DNA of 53,562 nucleotides. Source: Cellvibrio mixtus subsp. mixtus J3-8 (lineage in GTDB: Bacteria > Pseudomonadota > Gammaproteobacteria > Pseudomonadales > Cellvibrionaceae). Both the position numbers and the translations under genes were made by a program. Numbering within the stretch: position 1 is the stretch's first letter; every line of letters begins with the position of its first letter. The stretch covers positions 535,615 to 589,176 of the forward strand of contig NZ_KN266208.1 in the NCBI RefSeq assembly GCF_000766945.1, in the 5' to 3' direction. Shown in pieces: positions 8,686 to 17,847 of the stretch. A model generated the notes under the pieces. It saw only the letters and a program-made list of their open reading frames with translations, did no database searches and was not told the DNA's origin.

Positions 8686-11031
8686 ATGACCAGCTTACCC
8701 AGTATTGCCAAGCGTATTGCCGATGAATTAAATGTTCAGGAACAACAAGTTAGCGCCGCCGTAGGGCTATTGGATGAAGGTGCAACCGTACCCTTTATCT
8801 CCCGTTACCGAAAGGAAGTCACCGGCGGCCTGGACGATTCGCAAATGCGTACACTGGAAGAGCGCCTGCGTTACCTGCGCGAATTGGAAGAACGCCGTGC
8901 CGCGATCCTTAAATCCATTGGTGAACAAGGCAAACTGACACCAGAGCTGGAGCACGAAGTATCCATCGCCGATACCAAAAACCGCCTGGAAGACCTTTAC
9001 CTGCCCTACAAACCCAAGCGCCGCACTAAAGGCCAGATCGCCAAGGAAGCCGGTTTGGAGCCCTTGGCAGAAGCACTATTGGCAGATCCGACACTCGCCC
9101 CGGAAGTGGAAGCGGCAAAATATTTCAACGCCGAGCACAATATTAATGATGTGAAATCCGCGCTCGACGGGGCCAAATACATCCTGATGGAAAAATTCAG
9201 TGAAGATGCAGAACTCCTCGGTCGTCTGCGCCACTTCCTGCAACACGAAGCTACCTTTAGCGCGCGCGCAGTGCCGGAAAAGCTCACCGACACATCGCAA
9301 GAGGTACAAAAATTCCGCGATTATTTTGAACACGACGAACCGCTTAAATCGGTTCCATCGCATCGCGCACTCGCTATGTTCCGCGGCCGCAATGAAGGCG
9401 TGCTGAGTATTACCATTAAAGTGGGCGATGAAGGTGCTACCGCATCATCTGCAAGCAAGGGCCACCCCTGCGAAACAATGATTGCTGAACATTGGCAAGT
9501 GAAAGATAGTGGTCGCGCTGCCGATGGCTGGCTCGCTGAAGTGGTGCGCTGGACCTGGCGAGTAAAACTACTCACCCACCTGGAAACTGATTTGCTCGGC
9601 GAGTTGCGTGAAAAAGCGGAAGAAGAAGCAATTAAAGTGTTCGCATCCAACTTAAAAGATTTGTTACTCGCTGCACCCGCGGGCCAAAAGGCAACAATCG
9701 GTTTGGACCCTGGCATGCGCACCGGTGTAAAGGTAGCGGTAGTGGATGCGACCGGCAAGGTGTTGGATCACTGCGTTATGTACCCGACCCCTCCACTGAA
9801 TAAAATTGCCGAATCCGAAGCAATCCTGGTTCACCTGTGCAACAAACATAATGTCGGTTTGATTGCGATCGGCAACGGCACCGCATCGCGCGAAACTGAA
9901 AAATTTGCAAAAGATGTATTGAAAAGACACAGCGATATTAAAGCCAGCACTGTGATCGTCAGTGAAGCCGGGGCATCGGTTTATTCAGCATCTGAATTTG
10001 CCGCTAAAGAATTTCCGGATCTGGATGTAACCATTCGCGGCGCCATTTCGATTGCACGCCGTTTGCAAGATCCACTCGCGGAATTGGTAAAAATCGATCC
10101 AAAATCGATTGGCGTAGGCCAATACCAACACGACGTTTCCCAATCACAACTGGCGCGTTCGCTCGATGCGGTAGTTGAGGACTGCGTGAACGCGGTTGGC
10201 GTGGAAGTGAATACCGCATCAGCTGCATTGCTGGCGCGCGTGTCTGGCCTGAACAATACACTCGCCAATAATATTGTAGAGTTCCGCAATCAAAACGGCG
10301 CATTTGCATCACGTGCAGCGCTGAAAAAAGTCCCGCGCTTCGGTGAAAAAACGTTTGAACAAGCGGCAGGATTTTTGCGTGTGGCAGGCGGAGATAACCC
10401 ATTGGATGCATCCGCCGTTCACCCCGAATCTTATTCAGTCGTAGAAAAAATCGCGCAGAAAAATGCACGAGAAATTAAAGGCCTCATTGGCGACTCTTCA
10501 TTCTTGCGCGGATTAAAAGCAGCGGATTACACCGATGAAAAGTTTGGTGTTCCCACCGTAACTGACATCATCAAAGAATTGGATAAACCTGGCCGCGACC
10601 CTCGCCCTGAATTCAAGACAGCGCAATTCCAGGAAGGTGTGGAAGAAATTACCGATCTGGTTCCCGGGATGATCCTGGAAGGCACAGTAACCAATGTAAC
10701 CAACTTCGGCGCGTTTGTAGATATAGGTGTGCATCAGGACGGCCTTGTGCATATTTCCGCACTTTCGCATAACTTTATTAAAGACCCGCGCGAAGCAGTT
10801 AAAGCAGGCGATATTGTGAAAGCAAAAGTGATGGAAGTGGATGTCCCGCGCAAACGTATCGCACTGTCTTTGCGTTTGGATGACACTCCCGGTGAAAAAG
10901 TAGAGGGCAATAAAGGCTCACGAGCCCCATCACAAAACCAGCAACGCGCAGCACAGAAGAACAATCCTGCTCCCGCCGCAATGGGAAGCATGGGCGCATT
11001 GCTGCAACAAGCGCTTAAGAAAAATAAATAG
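8686..11031 (+). CDS. tex: Tex family transcription accessory protein
   Basis: A 781-residue RNA-binding protein of the Tex/Spt6-like family, thought to act in transcription and RNA stability. The order is typical: N-terminal helical Tex region ([14 protein letters not shown] to about 200), a YqgF/RNase H-like domain starting at [17 protein letters not shown] near 340, helix-hairpin-helix elements ([18 protein letters not shown] and [14 protein letters not shown], about 510-560), and an S1 domain near 655-725 ([20 protein letters not shown]). The tail after the S1 domain is low complexity and basic. The length matches the family. The ribosome binding site before the ATG is weak (GAG at about 10 nt). 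It is transcribed alone. Confidence 0.96.
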   Translation: MTSLPSIAKRIADELNVQEQQVSAAVGLLDEGATVPFISRYRKEVTGGLDDSQMRTLEERLRYLRELEERRAAILKSIGEQGKLTPELEHEVSIADTKNRLEDLYLPYKPKRRTKGQIAKEAGLEPLAEALLADPTLAPEVEAAKYFNAEHNINDVKSALDGAKYILMEKFSEDAELLGRLRHFLQHEATFSARAVPEKLTDTSQEVQKFRDYFEHDEPLKSVPSHRALAMFRGRNEGVLSITIKVGDEGATASSASKGHPCETMIAEHWQVKDSGRAADGWLAEVVRWTWRVKLLTHLETDLLGELREKAEEEAIKVFASNLKDLLLAAPAGQKATIGLDPGMRTGVKVAVVDATGKVLDHCVMYPTPPLNKIAESEAILVHLCNKHNVGLIAIGNGTASRETEKFAKDVLKRHSDIKASTVIVSEAGASVYSASEFAAKEFPDLDVTIRGAISIARRLQDPLAELVKIDPKSIGVGQYQHDVSQSQLARSLDAVVEDCVNAVGVEVNTASAALLARVSGLNNTLANNIVEFRNQNGAFASRAALKKVPRFGEKTFEQAAGFLRVAGGDNPLDASAVHPESYSVVEKIAQKNAREIKGLIGDSSFLRGLKAADYTDEKFGVPTVTDIIKELDKPGRDPRPEFKTAQFQEGVEEITDLVPGMILEGTVTNVTNFGAFVDIGVHQDGLVHISALSHNFIKDPREAVKAGDIVKAKVMEVDVPRKRIALSLRLDDTPGEKVEGNKGSRAPSQNQQRAAQKNNPAPAAMGSMGALLQQALKKNK

Positions 11032-11041
11032 TTGCTGATAA

Positions 11042-11069
11042 TCGCCCCTGGATTATTCCCCGGGGGCGA
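11042..11069 (+). terminator. Possible intrinsic terminator after tex
   Basis: TCGCCCCTGG pairs with CCGGGGGCGA (one G-T pair) about 10 bp past the tex stop. The following sequence is only moderately T-rich, so it may be a weak terminator. Confidence 0.55.
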
Positions 11070-11183
11070 ATTTGCCGGACGTTTTTATGAATGGTTTCCC
11101 CACTGCCTGTAAATCTGAATGCACGCATGAGGGGTAAGGCCGAAGCGAAATGCCTGGAAAAATTACGCAAAATTAAACCGAAC

Positions 11184-11211
11184 AGCGTACAGACAAAAGA
11201 ACCTGTACGCT
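11184..11211 (-). terminator. Stem-loop after the beta-barrel gene
   Basis: A perfect 9-bp stem, AGCGTACAG with CTGTACGCT, around a 10-nt loop, 17 bp past the stop of the minus-strand outer membrane gene. The T content downstream on the minus strand is scattered, so termination is plausible but not certain. Confidence 0.5.
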
Positions 11212-11227
11212 CTCACATCAAAAGAAA

Positions 11228-11755
11228 TTAAAACCGATAGTCGATATTAAGAGACAGGCCGGTTAATTCCACATCCGAACTACCACCATCCCCTTTTACT
11301 TTTCCATCCATAATCATTCTGTATTCCAGATTGACATTCAGATGTGGCGTCACAGGAAAACCTACACCCGCTCCATAAGAAAAACCATTGATATCCAAAC
11401 TGTCATCCACTCCAGGTTCTCCATCAAAACTAATTTGCCCAAAGGTATAGCCAAACAGCAAATAGGTTTTGGCGGTATCATTCGAACTTTCGGTACGGTA
11501 ATAAATTGACGAGTATAGAATATCAAGGTCATCGGAAGCATACCCCAGACGCGCCTCGCCACCCACAAACGGATTCAGCTTGTAACCACCAACCACTTCT
11601 ACCGCATTCCAATCGACATCAACATTACGGCCTTCTTCTTCGACGTCAATGGTCGCCAATCCGCCACCGGCATAAAATCCGCCTGTCGAATTATCACCCG
11701 CGATAACAGAAAAAGAAGTGCTCCCCAAGATTAACGCAACTAACCAATTTTTCAT
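11228..11755 (-). CDS. Outer membrane beta-barrel protein, small porin/opacity type
   Basis: A 175-residue exported protein. A signal peptide (LVALILGSTSFSVIAG) precedes alternating amphipathic strands: GFYAGGGLATIDV, WNAVEVVGGYKLNPFVGGEARLGYAS, AKTYLLFGYTF, YGAGVGFPVTPHLNVNLEYRMI. The protein ends LSLNIDYRF; a terminal aromatic residue is the usual signal for outer membrane insertion. An eight-stranded barrel of the OmpA-like/opacity type fits the length. The start was set at the Met after AAAGGA, seven codons inside the open frame. The ligand or role cannot be inferred. The nearest upstream gene on the strand is 119 bp away, so it is probably transcribed alone. Confidence 0.82.
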   Translation of the reverse strand: MKNWLVALILGSTSFSVIAGDNSTGGFYAGGGLATIDVEEEGRNVDVDWNAVEVVGGYKLNPFVGGEARLGYASDDLDILYSSIYYRTESSNDTAKTYLLFGYTFGQISFDGEPGVDDSLDINGFSYGAGVGFPVTPHLNVNLEYRMIMDGKVKGDGGSSDVELTGLSLNIDYRF

Positions 11756-11874
11756 TTTCAATTCCTTTAACATCATTGTTGTTATGGCTTAACGGGAGTT
11801 AAATAACTGATCCGCTAAAACCTGCGTGGACATAATAGCCAATCAATCCATAATTTCCAGCCGGGAATATTTTC

Positions 11875-12639
11875 CTAATGAATTAATCCCATAGTCCCTT
11901 CATAGGTTAACTTGATGCCCGCCAGCAATAAAAAGCCATAACTCAACCAATAAAATACTTTATCCGAAACGCGGTGATGCAAATACACCCCCAGCATCAC
12001 CCCAAGGGGAGCCAAGGGTAATAACACCAGGGAGGTATAAAAAGATTCACCGCTGATTTGGCCCAGCCATACATAAGGAATTAATTTAATAAAATTAATA
12101 ATGGCAAAAAATAAGATTGTCGTTCCCGCCAGTACCGATTTGGAAAGATGCTGCGGTAACAAATAAATAGCTACCGGCGGGCCACCTGCATGGGCGATGT
12201 AGCTGACATAACCCGCAATACTTCCCCAAATACTGCCGGCAATTTTATTGGGGCTGCGTTCCTGCAATTGCTCAAGGAAACGTTTACCCCACAAATAGTG
12301 GGCTACAAAATAAATCGATAAAACTCCGATAATCAACCGAATCCAATTCGCATTAGTCACTTCAAATGTGAGAGCACCGGCCACCGTTCCCAACAAAGCG
12401 CCAGGCAACAATATTTTTAGGTTGAGTTTGTCCCAGGTACCGCGAAAGCTCCATAGGCTCACGGCATCCATACTACATAAAATAGGCAATAAAATAGCGG
12501 CGGCGAGACGCGGATCAATCATCAAAGCCAACAATGGAACGGCGAGCGTGCCAAAACCACCACCAAAGCCGCCTTTAGACATACCAACCAGGATAACCAC
12601 AGGAATAGCCAGGCAATAAAAGAGGGGATCAGAAATCAT
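11875..12639 (-). CDS. TauE/SafE family sulfite exporter-like membrane protein
   Basis: A 254-residue polytopic inner membrane protein with about eight hydrophobic segments. It has the glycine-rich first loop typical of the TauE/SafE (formerly DUF81) family, VILVGMSKGGFGGGFGTLAVP (split over residues about 15-35), and the second half-repeat around YVSYIAHAGGPPVAIYLLP near 143-161. Members move sulfite, sulfoacetate or other small organosulfur anions, but many are uncharacterised and the substrate here is unknown. No sulfur-metabolism neighbours are visible. The ribosome binding site is weak. Confidence 0.9.
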   Translation of the reverse strand: MISDPLFYCLAIPVVILVGMSKGGFGGGFGTLAVPLLALMIDPRLAAAILLPILCSMDAVSLWSFRGTWDKLNLKILLPGALLGTVAGALTFEVTNANWIRLIIGVLSIYFVAHYLWGKRFLEQLQERSPNKIAGSIWGSIAGYVSYIAHAGGPPVAIYLLPQHLSKSVLAGTTILFFAIINFIKLIPYVWLGQISGESFYTSLVLLPLAPLGVMLGVYLHHRVSDKVFYWLSYGFLLLAGIKLTYEGTMGLIH

Positions 12640-12693
12640 GGGCTACATCTTTTGCAAAAAAGACTAGCATGACGAGAAGAGTTGTTTTTAGCT

Positions 12694-12741
12694 AGCGCAA
12701 TCCTTGCGCTGCGATAAAAATTTACGCGATGTTTTTATTGC
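12694..12741. other. Two adjacent stem-loops downstream of a lipoprotein gene
   Basis: AGCGCAA and TTGCGCT (12694-12710) form a 7-bp stem with a 3-nt loop. Directly after it, GCGATAAAAA (12711-12720) and TTTTTATTGC (12732-12741) form a second stem with one G-T pair. They lie between the lipoprotein gene stop and the TauE-like gene start on the minus strand and may end or attenuate the lipoprotein transcript. Confidence 0.45.
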
Positions 12742-12759
12742 AAACTTTTACCCAGGTTT

Positions 12760-13284
12760 TTATTCAAGGGTAACGGGATAATAATCGTATTCACAGTAAC
12801 CGGAATTCGAATCGCAAACTTCCAAAAATAAATACACCAGCTGCGGTACTTTGGCGATCAGAGGATAAATATCTTTTTCTAACGTCGAACCATCACATGA
12901 CATATAAAAGTCATTGGTGTACTCACAAATCCAGCTACCATCCTGATCACAACGTCGGCCGGCACCACACACCTGTGAATGAATTGCCAAACTGCCGGCA
13001 AGTACCGGACGATCATTAATGCGCAAGGTTACTCTGTAATCCTCCAGGCTATTCACTTTCCAAAACACTTCGTAAAGGCCATCGTAACGATAAGGTGTTA
13101 ATGCCAGTGGAGCATGCTTGGGAATAGCGGTATCAGTATCGTAACTATCGATAATATCGAATACGCGCAACTCGGGAACATAGTCATCGTGATGCGGATC
13201 ATCAACAGCAGAGGAACCTCCCCCACAACCCGCAAGGGCCAGGAACGAAAGAGCAAGCACTGCGATCGACAATATTTTTTTCAT
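12760..13284 (-). CDS. Hypothetical lipoprotein
   Basis: 174 residues with a textbook lipoprotein signal, FLALAGC, then a glycine/serine linker. The mature part is acidic (DDPHHDDYVPEL) and has six cysteines in its second half (QVCGAGRRCDQDGSWICEY, MSCDG, EVCDSNSGYCEYDY), which suggests a disulfide-bonded periplasmic or surface domain. No family recognised. The ATG has GGAG about 9 nt upstream. It probably forms its own transcript. Confidence 0.75.
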   Translation of the reverse strand: MKKILSIAVLALSFLALAGCGGGSSAVDDPHHDDYVPELRVFDIIDSYDTDTAIPKHAPLALTPYRYDGLYEVFWKVNSLEDYRVTLRINDRPVLAGSLAIHSQVCGAGRRCDQDGSWICEYTNDFYMSCDGSTLEKDIYPLIAKVPQLVYLFLEVCDSNSGYCEYDYYPVTLE

Positions 13285-13365
13285 AGCATCAACTCCAGTT
13301 GGATACGGTATTGATGCTAGGATTTTGCTACTGAATCGCGCCTGAATAATTCTGCCGCAGCAATA

Positions 13366-13686
13366 TTACGGGCGAATGTGCAATTGCGATTTTAAATTTA
13401 CTGATCCATCCTCTTCCAACACGGCATGCTGGGTCGACTCGGGATTAATAACTACCACAATCGGCTGCATGAATAGCGGCCGCCGCACAAACCATAAATG
13501 CCAGCCAAAGCTTTCCAGGCTGTGTAATGCGACTAGCTGTAGTTCGTTAAGGTAGCGGCCAAGGTCAATAGGCACCGCTTTTTGGATACCGCGACGATCA
13601 TCAACAACATGTTGCAACCGTTCGGCCAGACTGGACTTGCCTGCGGGTGTGAACCCGCTTGCCACTGATTTGCGTAGTTCCGGCAT
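13366..13686 (-). CDS. Hypothetical protein, about 106 residues
   Basis: A small basic protein without signal peptide. The N-terminal third is helical and charged (AGKSSLAERLQHVVDDRRG); the C-terminal half has a strand-rich segment with the motif GWHLWFVRRPLFMQPIVVV followed by NPESTQHAVLEEDGSV. I have the impression that similar short proteins with a FVRRPLF core occur in Pseudomonas and relatives, but I cannot name a family. AGGGAG precedes the ATG well, which supports a real gene. The next gene on the strand is the lipoprotein, 81 bp away. Confidence 0.65.
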   Translation of the reverse strand: MPELRKSVASGFTPAGKSSLAERLQHVVDDRRGIQKAVPIDLGRYLNELQLVALHSLESFGWHLWFVRRPLFMQPIVVVINPESTQHAVLEEDGSVNLKSQLHIRP

Positions 13687-13952
13687 ACCCCAACTCCCTT
13701 AGTTGTTTAATACCAGCCTACCCTGCATTAACAATTGCCCGCAAAAACTGTGATAGGCCTGCTATCAAGTGTCGTTAAAATAATCATTTTTGTCAAAAAC
13801 CGTCTTGGAATATCCAGAATTCCTATCAGCATGGTTTTACATAATTATTCTGTCGCCACGCTGGCGAACTCGCTAGAATCTAACCCAAATCAATAAGATG
13901 GATTTCGGTCGTGCCTTTTTTCCGTACACTCACATTTCAGGAGTTTCATCCA

Positions 13953-14417
13953 ATGAACATATCCGGGTTAACCAAATCCATATTTGTCGCCGCCAGTTTT
14001 TGGGTTTGTGTATTCAGTCAGGCATCATTTGCCAATGATGCGGACATTGAAACACTTGGTAAAAAGGTAACGGCATTGTCCAAAGCCATGATTGACGCCG
14101 ATGGCAAAGCACTTAACGCATTATCGTCACCAGCACTCAGTTATGGGCATTCCGGTGGACATATTGAAAACCAGGCCGAATTTATTGAAAAAATCATTAG
14201 CGGCAAATCTGACTTTGTCACCATTAATGTGAATGACCAAACTATTAGTGTTTCAGGGGATACCGCTATTGTGCGCCATACCCTCACTGCAGACATCAAA
14301 GATGGTGGAGTGCCTAACACTATCAAACTTGGTGTATTGCTGGTGTGGCAAAAGCAAGGCGGCGACTGGAAATTGCTCGCACGCCAGGCATTCAAATTTC
14401 CATCACAGGCAATTTAA
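13953..14417 (+). CDS. NTF2-like (SnoaL/DUF4440-type) exported protein
   Basis: 154 residues. A signal peptide (SIFVAASFWVCVFSQASFA) is followed by a cone-shaped NTF2-like fold: a first helix (IETLGKKVTALSKAMIDADGKALNAL), then strands ending in GVLLVWQKQGGDWKLLARQAF, the usual closing hairpin of DUF4440/SnoaL-like proteins. These include enzymes and binding proteins, and no catalytic assignment is possible. The Met was chosen because AGGAG lies 9 nt upstream and the signal peptide then starts at the N-terminus; the frame is open 14 codons further up. It is followed 15 bp later by the GST-like gene, so the two are likely one operon. Confidence 0.8.
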   Translation: MNISGLTKSIFVAASFWVCVFSQASFANDADIETLGKKVTALSKAMIDADGKALNALSSPALSYGHSGGHIENQAEFIEKIISGKSDFVTINVNDQTISVSGDTAIVRHTLTADIKDGGVPNTIKLGVLLVWQKQGGDWKLLARQAFKFPSQAI

Positions 14418-14432
14418 TATGCAGGAATTATT

Positions 14433-14993
14433 ATGAAACTCTATGGCAGTTTTACCTCGCCCTTTGTGCGACATGTGCGCATCGTATTATTGGAAACGGG
14501 ACTACCCTGCGAGTTTATTGAAACCGATCAGGCGAGCAGTGCGATTAAATCGCCCACCAAACGCGTTCCTTTTTTAGAAGATGACGCTATTTTCTTAACC
14601 GATTCCAATTCGATTATTAAATATTTGCGTGAAAAGGCGGGTCAGAATTTTTGTAAAACTGCTAAAGAACTCGATGAGCTTTGTCTGGTGAATACCGCGT
14701 TGGAAGTGACGACGAATTTATTTTTTATCAAACGCGATGGCGTGGATATCAATATCAGCCCTTACCTGCAACGCCAGGCCGCCAGGATTGATTCCACGCT
14801 CGCGGAATTAAATAAACTTCCACTATCGCACGCAGCACCCTATACAGAGACGCAATTGCGTTTAGCGTGTTATATCGGTTGGTGCAAGCTTCGCAACCAG
14901 GTTGATTTTTCCAAATTTCCAAACCTGGAAAACTTCTATGCCGGTGCACTCAATTATCCTCACTTCCAGGCGACCCAGCCGCCACAAAGTTAA
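14433..14993 (+). CDS. Glutathione S-transferase-like protein
   Basis: 186 residues. The first 75 form a thioredoxin-like GST domain: MKLYGSFTSPFVRHVRIVLLE, then KRVPFLEDD (the cis-Pro strand) and LTDSNSIIKYL, where the Asp-Ser pair would bind the gamma-glutamyl group of glutathione. The C-terminal half is the all-helical domain. It is a little short for a cytosolic GST (usually about 200-220). The active-site Ser/Cys position is taken by SP in TSPFVR. The specific substrate is unknown. AGGA precedes the ATG; the NTF2-like gene ends 15 bp upstream. Confidence 0.88.
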   Translation: MKLYGSFTSPFVRHVRIVLLETGLPCEFIETDQASSAIKSPTKRVPFLEDDAIFLTDSNSIIKYLREKAGQNFCKTAKELDELCLVNTALEVTTNLFFIKRDGVDINISPYLQRQAARIDSTLAELNKLPLSHAAPYTETQLRLACYIGWCKLRNQVDFSKFPNLENFYAGALNYPHFQATQPPQS

Positions 14994-15005
14994 ATTCACA
15001 CTCAA

Positions 15006-15044
15006 AAAAAATCCTTGGGCCGGCCTCCGGCTCAAGGATTTTTT
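15006..15044. terminator. Bidirectional intrinsic terminator
   Basis: A long A-rich/T-rich stem (ATCCTTGGGCCGG with CCGGCTCAAGGAT, one G-T pair) with a 3-nt loop, flanked by A and T runs on either side. It lies between the convergent GST gene (plus) and the TTG-started gene (minus), so it can end both transcripts. Confidence 0.88.
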
Positions 15045-15062
15045 GCAGTAGCCAGGCAAAAG

Positions 15063-15779
15063 TTATTCGTGGATTTTTACATTCCCATCACGGGCCACAT
15101 ACAAACTCACAACGCCGGCATCCAGATCCGGAGCTGAAACCACCATGCTTTTATCAATAGACAACTTGTTGCTATTAATCGCTTCCGAAAATGATTCCAT
15201 TGCCTGATTAGCCTCATCAATATTTGCTACCGCCACTTTAATCTGGCAGCGGCGGGATTTACACACCACTGATTGCGGCACAACTTTGCCTGCCAGGGCA
15301 TCGCTATCAAACAAATTATAAAGCCGGGACTCATAATCGGAAGCCCATTGACCATCCACCGCTTCAGTTTCAAATTTTGCAGCCATATCTTTTACATAGC
15401 CGCCACCGTTACCTGAAGAAACGGATTGTAAGTATTGATTGAAATCCTCCGAGTTTTTACGCGCCTTATAATATTCCTCGAAACTCGCAGCATCGGCTAC
15501 CGGAGGTGGAAGCTCATCTGTCGATTTACCCGTTTTTTGTGGTTGTCCGCCACGGGCTGCTTGCAAATCTTTGGTTAATTGTCGATTTAATTCTTCCAAT
15601 TGACGAATGTAATCAGCATGCACATTCGTTGGTGGTGGCAGGTTACTCTTCTGAGGACTTTCCACGGCCTGCGGAAAATCTGCCGCAACAATATCCTGGC
15701 TATTCTCAGATAAAACTGAATAGGTGATTGCTACGCCTAATCCAAAGGAAACCACTGCCGTTGCAAATATTTTTATCAA
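15063..15779 (-). CDS. Membrane-anchored hypothetical protein with a TTG start
   Basis: 238 residues, not recognised. An uncleaved-looking N-terminal membrane segment (IFATAVVSFGLGVAITYSVL) is followed by a helical region (YIRQLEELNRQLTKDLQAA, likely coiled coil), a low-complexity linker, and a C-terminal domain with a two-cysteine element, VVCKSRRCQIKVAV. That CxxxxC segment may form a disulfide in the periplasm. The start codon is TTG; a strong GGAGG lies 9 nt upstream and no ATG or GTG fits better. It follows the NatB-like permease by 42 bp on the same strand and may be the last gene of that cluster. Confidence 0.68.
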   Translation of the reverse strand: MIKIFATAVVSFGLGVAITYSVLSENSQDIVAADFPQAVESPQKSNLPPPTNVHADYIRQLEELNRQLTKDLQAARGGQPQKTGKSTDELPPPVADAASFEEYYKARKNSEDFNQYLQSVSSGNGGGYVKDMAAKFETEAVDGQWASDYESRLYNLFDSDALAGKVVPQSVVCKSRRCQIKVAVANIDEANQAMESFSEAINSNKLSIDKSMVVSAPDLDAGVVSLYVARDGNVKIHE

Positions 15780-15821
15780 TTCCTGTTGCCTCCGCTTATT
15801 AATATACTTTATGACCTGCGC

Positions 15822-17006
15822 CTAACCTGCGTTGTAAACAATTGAAGGCTTACGCAATTGTTGCGCAGTTAACCACAACACGCCTATACCTGATAGTAAC
15901 GAAACAAACCAAATCTGCGCAAATTGCAAAAAATATACATCCCCTCCCAATAATAAATCTTTAATTAATACTTGATGCCCCAGTATGGGCACCCACCGAA
16001 ACCAGTCAGCATAGGCACCAGAATTAAACATGGTGTAAAACAGCGGCACCATAGGGATAAAGATCATCAACCCCATATAAGTCTGGGCATCCTTAAAACT
16101 GCGCGCAAATATTGAAATCAAAAATTGCAGACCCGTTGCCATAAATGCGACTGATACCAGTACCAAAAAGATAGCGACCCAATCCAGCAGGGTAACATTC
16201 ACGCGCAATCCCAAGTCATTAAAAGGCACATACGCAAAAGCGACTGCCAATAGAATAATTTCCACTACCAATACCAACAAGGTCAATAAAAATGTATTCA
16301 GCCACTTGCCCGCAATAAAGACCGAGGATTTAACCGGCGTAATCAATAGCGATTCCAATGAACGCCGCTCCCGCTCACCTGCCACCATATCCGCGGCAAA
16401 ACCAGCACCGCTCATAAAAGCCGTCAAGATCAGTATCAAAGGCAAGCCCATCATGACAAAGAAACCCATTTTCTCATCACTGGCGATATTCAAATCGCGA
16501 ATCACAACCGGATTTACAATGGCCGGCGCTATACCGCGTGACAGCAATCGCAAAGCGCCCATACGCGCGTTCCAGCTCCAGATTTGTTGCCGCACAAAAT
16601 TCAAACTGCCATGCAATTTGTTATTGGTCACATCAAACACCAGTGCCAGCTCAATACTCTCACCGGTGGCAAATTTTTCTGCCGCGTCTTTAGGGATAAT
16701 TAATGCATAATCCAGTTTGGCTTGCTCAACTCGTTGATAAGCATCATCACCCACTGGTTCAACCTTTAATCCACGTTCCTGCAACCAATCAATTAGCGAT
16801 GGCAATTCATCAGCGCCGACGACGGATAATTTAATCGGCTCAGCATTAGTCGCGCGCGATTGGTTGCTCATGTGAATTGCAAATAAAGATGAAGCAACAA
16901 ATACTGTCACAAAATATACCGGCATTAATAACATCATGCGCAGGCTTTTTTTATCGCGCCAGGCATCGCGCCATTCTTTAGCAAAAACCACCATAAGTTT
17001 ATTCAT
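15822..17006 (-). CDS. ABC transporter permease, NatB/ABC-2 type
   Basis: 394 residues. The fold is that of ABC-2 exporters: a first membrane helix (about 22-42), a large extracytoplasmic domain (about 45-180) and five or six further helices. The segment AGERERRSLESLLITPV after the second helix is the conserved coupling region of ABC-2 permeases. NatAB in Bacillus exports sodium, but this family also carries peptides and drugs, so the substrate is open. It overlaps the ATPase gene by 8 bp, which implies translational coupling, and has AGGGAG before its ATG. Confidence 0.9.
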   Translation of the reverse strand: MNKLMVVFAKEWRDAWRDKKSLRMMLLMPVYFVTVFVASSLFAIHMSNQSRATNAEPIKLSVVGADELPSLIDWLQERGLKVEPVGDDAYQRVEQAKLDYALIIPKDAAEKFATGESIELALVFDVTNNKLHGSLNFVRQQIWSWNARMGALRLLSRGIAPAIVNPVVIRDLNIASDEKMGFFVMMGLPLILILTAFMSGAGFAADMVAGERERRSLESLLITPVKSSVFIAGKWLNTFLLTLLVLVVEIILLAVAFAYVPFNDLGLRVNVTLLDWVAIFLVLVSVAFMATGLQFLISIFARSFKDAQTYMGLMIFIPMVPLFYTMFNSGAYADWFRWVPILGHQVLIKDLLLGGDVYFLQFAQIWFVSLLSGIGVLWLTAQQLRKPSIVYNAG

Positions 17007-17847
17007 GGCTTACTCCCTTTTGTCCATTGGCTAACGCCTTCTTGTATTCATGGGGTGGCTCCTGTCTGCTCATCGCTTGCGTCACCAGATTCACAAAGGC
17101 ATCTTCCAGGTTGTTTGCCTGCCCTGCATCGTTAATTGCCGCCAAATTGCCATCCACTAAAATCTCCCCATGGGCAATCACAATAATACGATCACACAAA
17201 CCGCTGACTTCATGCATCAAATGACTGGAAAAAATAACGCAACGCCCATCGGATTTTAATTCATGCAGCAAACGACGTACCGCGCGCGTTGTAATTACAT
17301 CCAAGCCATTCGTTGGTTCATCCAGTAAAACATGGCGAGGTTGATGCACAATAGAACGCGCCAATGCTGTTTTCATTCGCTCTCCTAATGAAAAACCTTC
17401 GGCACGACGATCTGCAATAGATTCCATTCCTAACCAGCGAATAAGTTGCTCAATACTTTGCTCCAGCGCAACACCAGCCAAGCCTTGCAACTCGCCAAAA
17501 TAACGAATATTTTCGCGCGCCGTTAACCGTTTATACAGACCGGTATCATCGGGCAGGACGCCTAATTGCTGGCGGGCCTGGTTGGCATGTTGGCTCACTG
17601 AAAAATTATCAACCCAGACTTCACCGGAAGTGGGCTGCAATAATCCGTAAATCAATCGCATCAGTGTAGATTTACCCGCACCATTCAAACCTAACAAGCC
17701 GGTAATCTCGCCATCATTTAATGTAAAACTGACATTATTCAATGCCACAATATCGCTACTATCATTCGTTTTGGACGCAAAAGGTAGTTGTACTTTTTTG
17801 GTTTGCCTTGCCGCAAAAACCTTACTCAGTTGCTCAACACGAATCAT
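16999..17847 (-). CDS. ABC transporter ATP-binding protein, NatA type
   Basis: 282 residues with all nucleotide-binding motifs: Walker A GLNGAGKST at 53-61, a Q-loop region, signature FSLGERMKTALA (LSGGQ replaced by FSLGE), Walker B HVLLDEPTNGLD and the H-loop FSSHL. After the ATPase core there is a short C-terminal extension. It partners the overlapping NatB-type permease. Its ATG overlaps the stop of the preceding hydrolase gene by 4 bp (ATGA), so hydrolase, ATPase and permease are translated as a unit. Confidence 0.93.
   Translation of the reverse strand: MIRVEQLSKVFAARQTKKVQLPFASKTNDSSDIVALNNVSFTLNDGEITGLLGLNGAGKSTLMRLIYGLLQPTSGEVWVDNFSVSQHANQARQQLGVLPDDTGLYKRLTARENIRYFGELQGLAGVALEQSIEQLIRWLGMESIADRRAEGFSLGERMKTALARSIVHQPRHVLLDEPTNGLDVITTRAVRRLLHELKSDGRCVIFSSHLMHEVSGLCDRIIVIAHGEILVDGNLAAINDAGQANNLEDAFVNLVTQAMSRQEPPHEYKKALANGQKGVSHE

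Noticed and set aside
13751-13767. Short palindrome TGATAG-N5-CTATCA
   Set aside because: Only 6-bp arms, no link to a clear promoter; may be chance.
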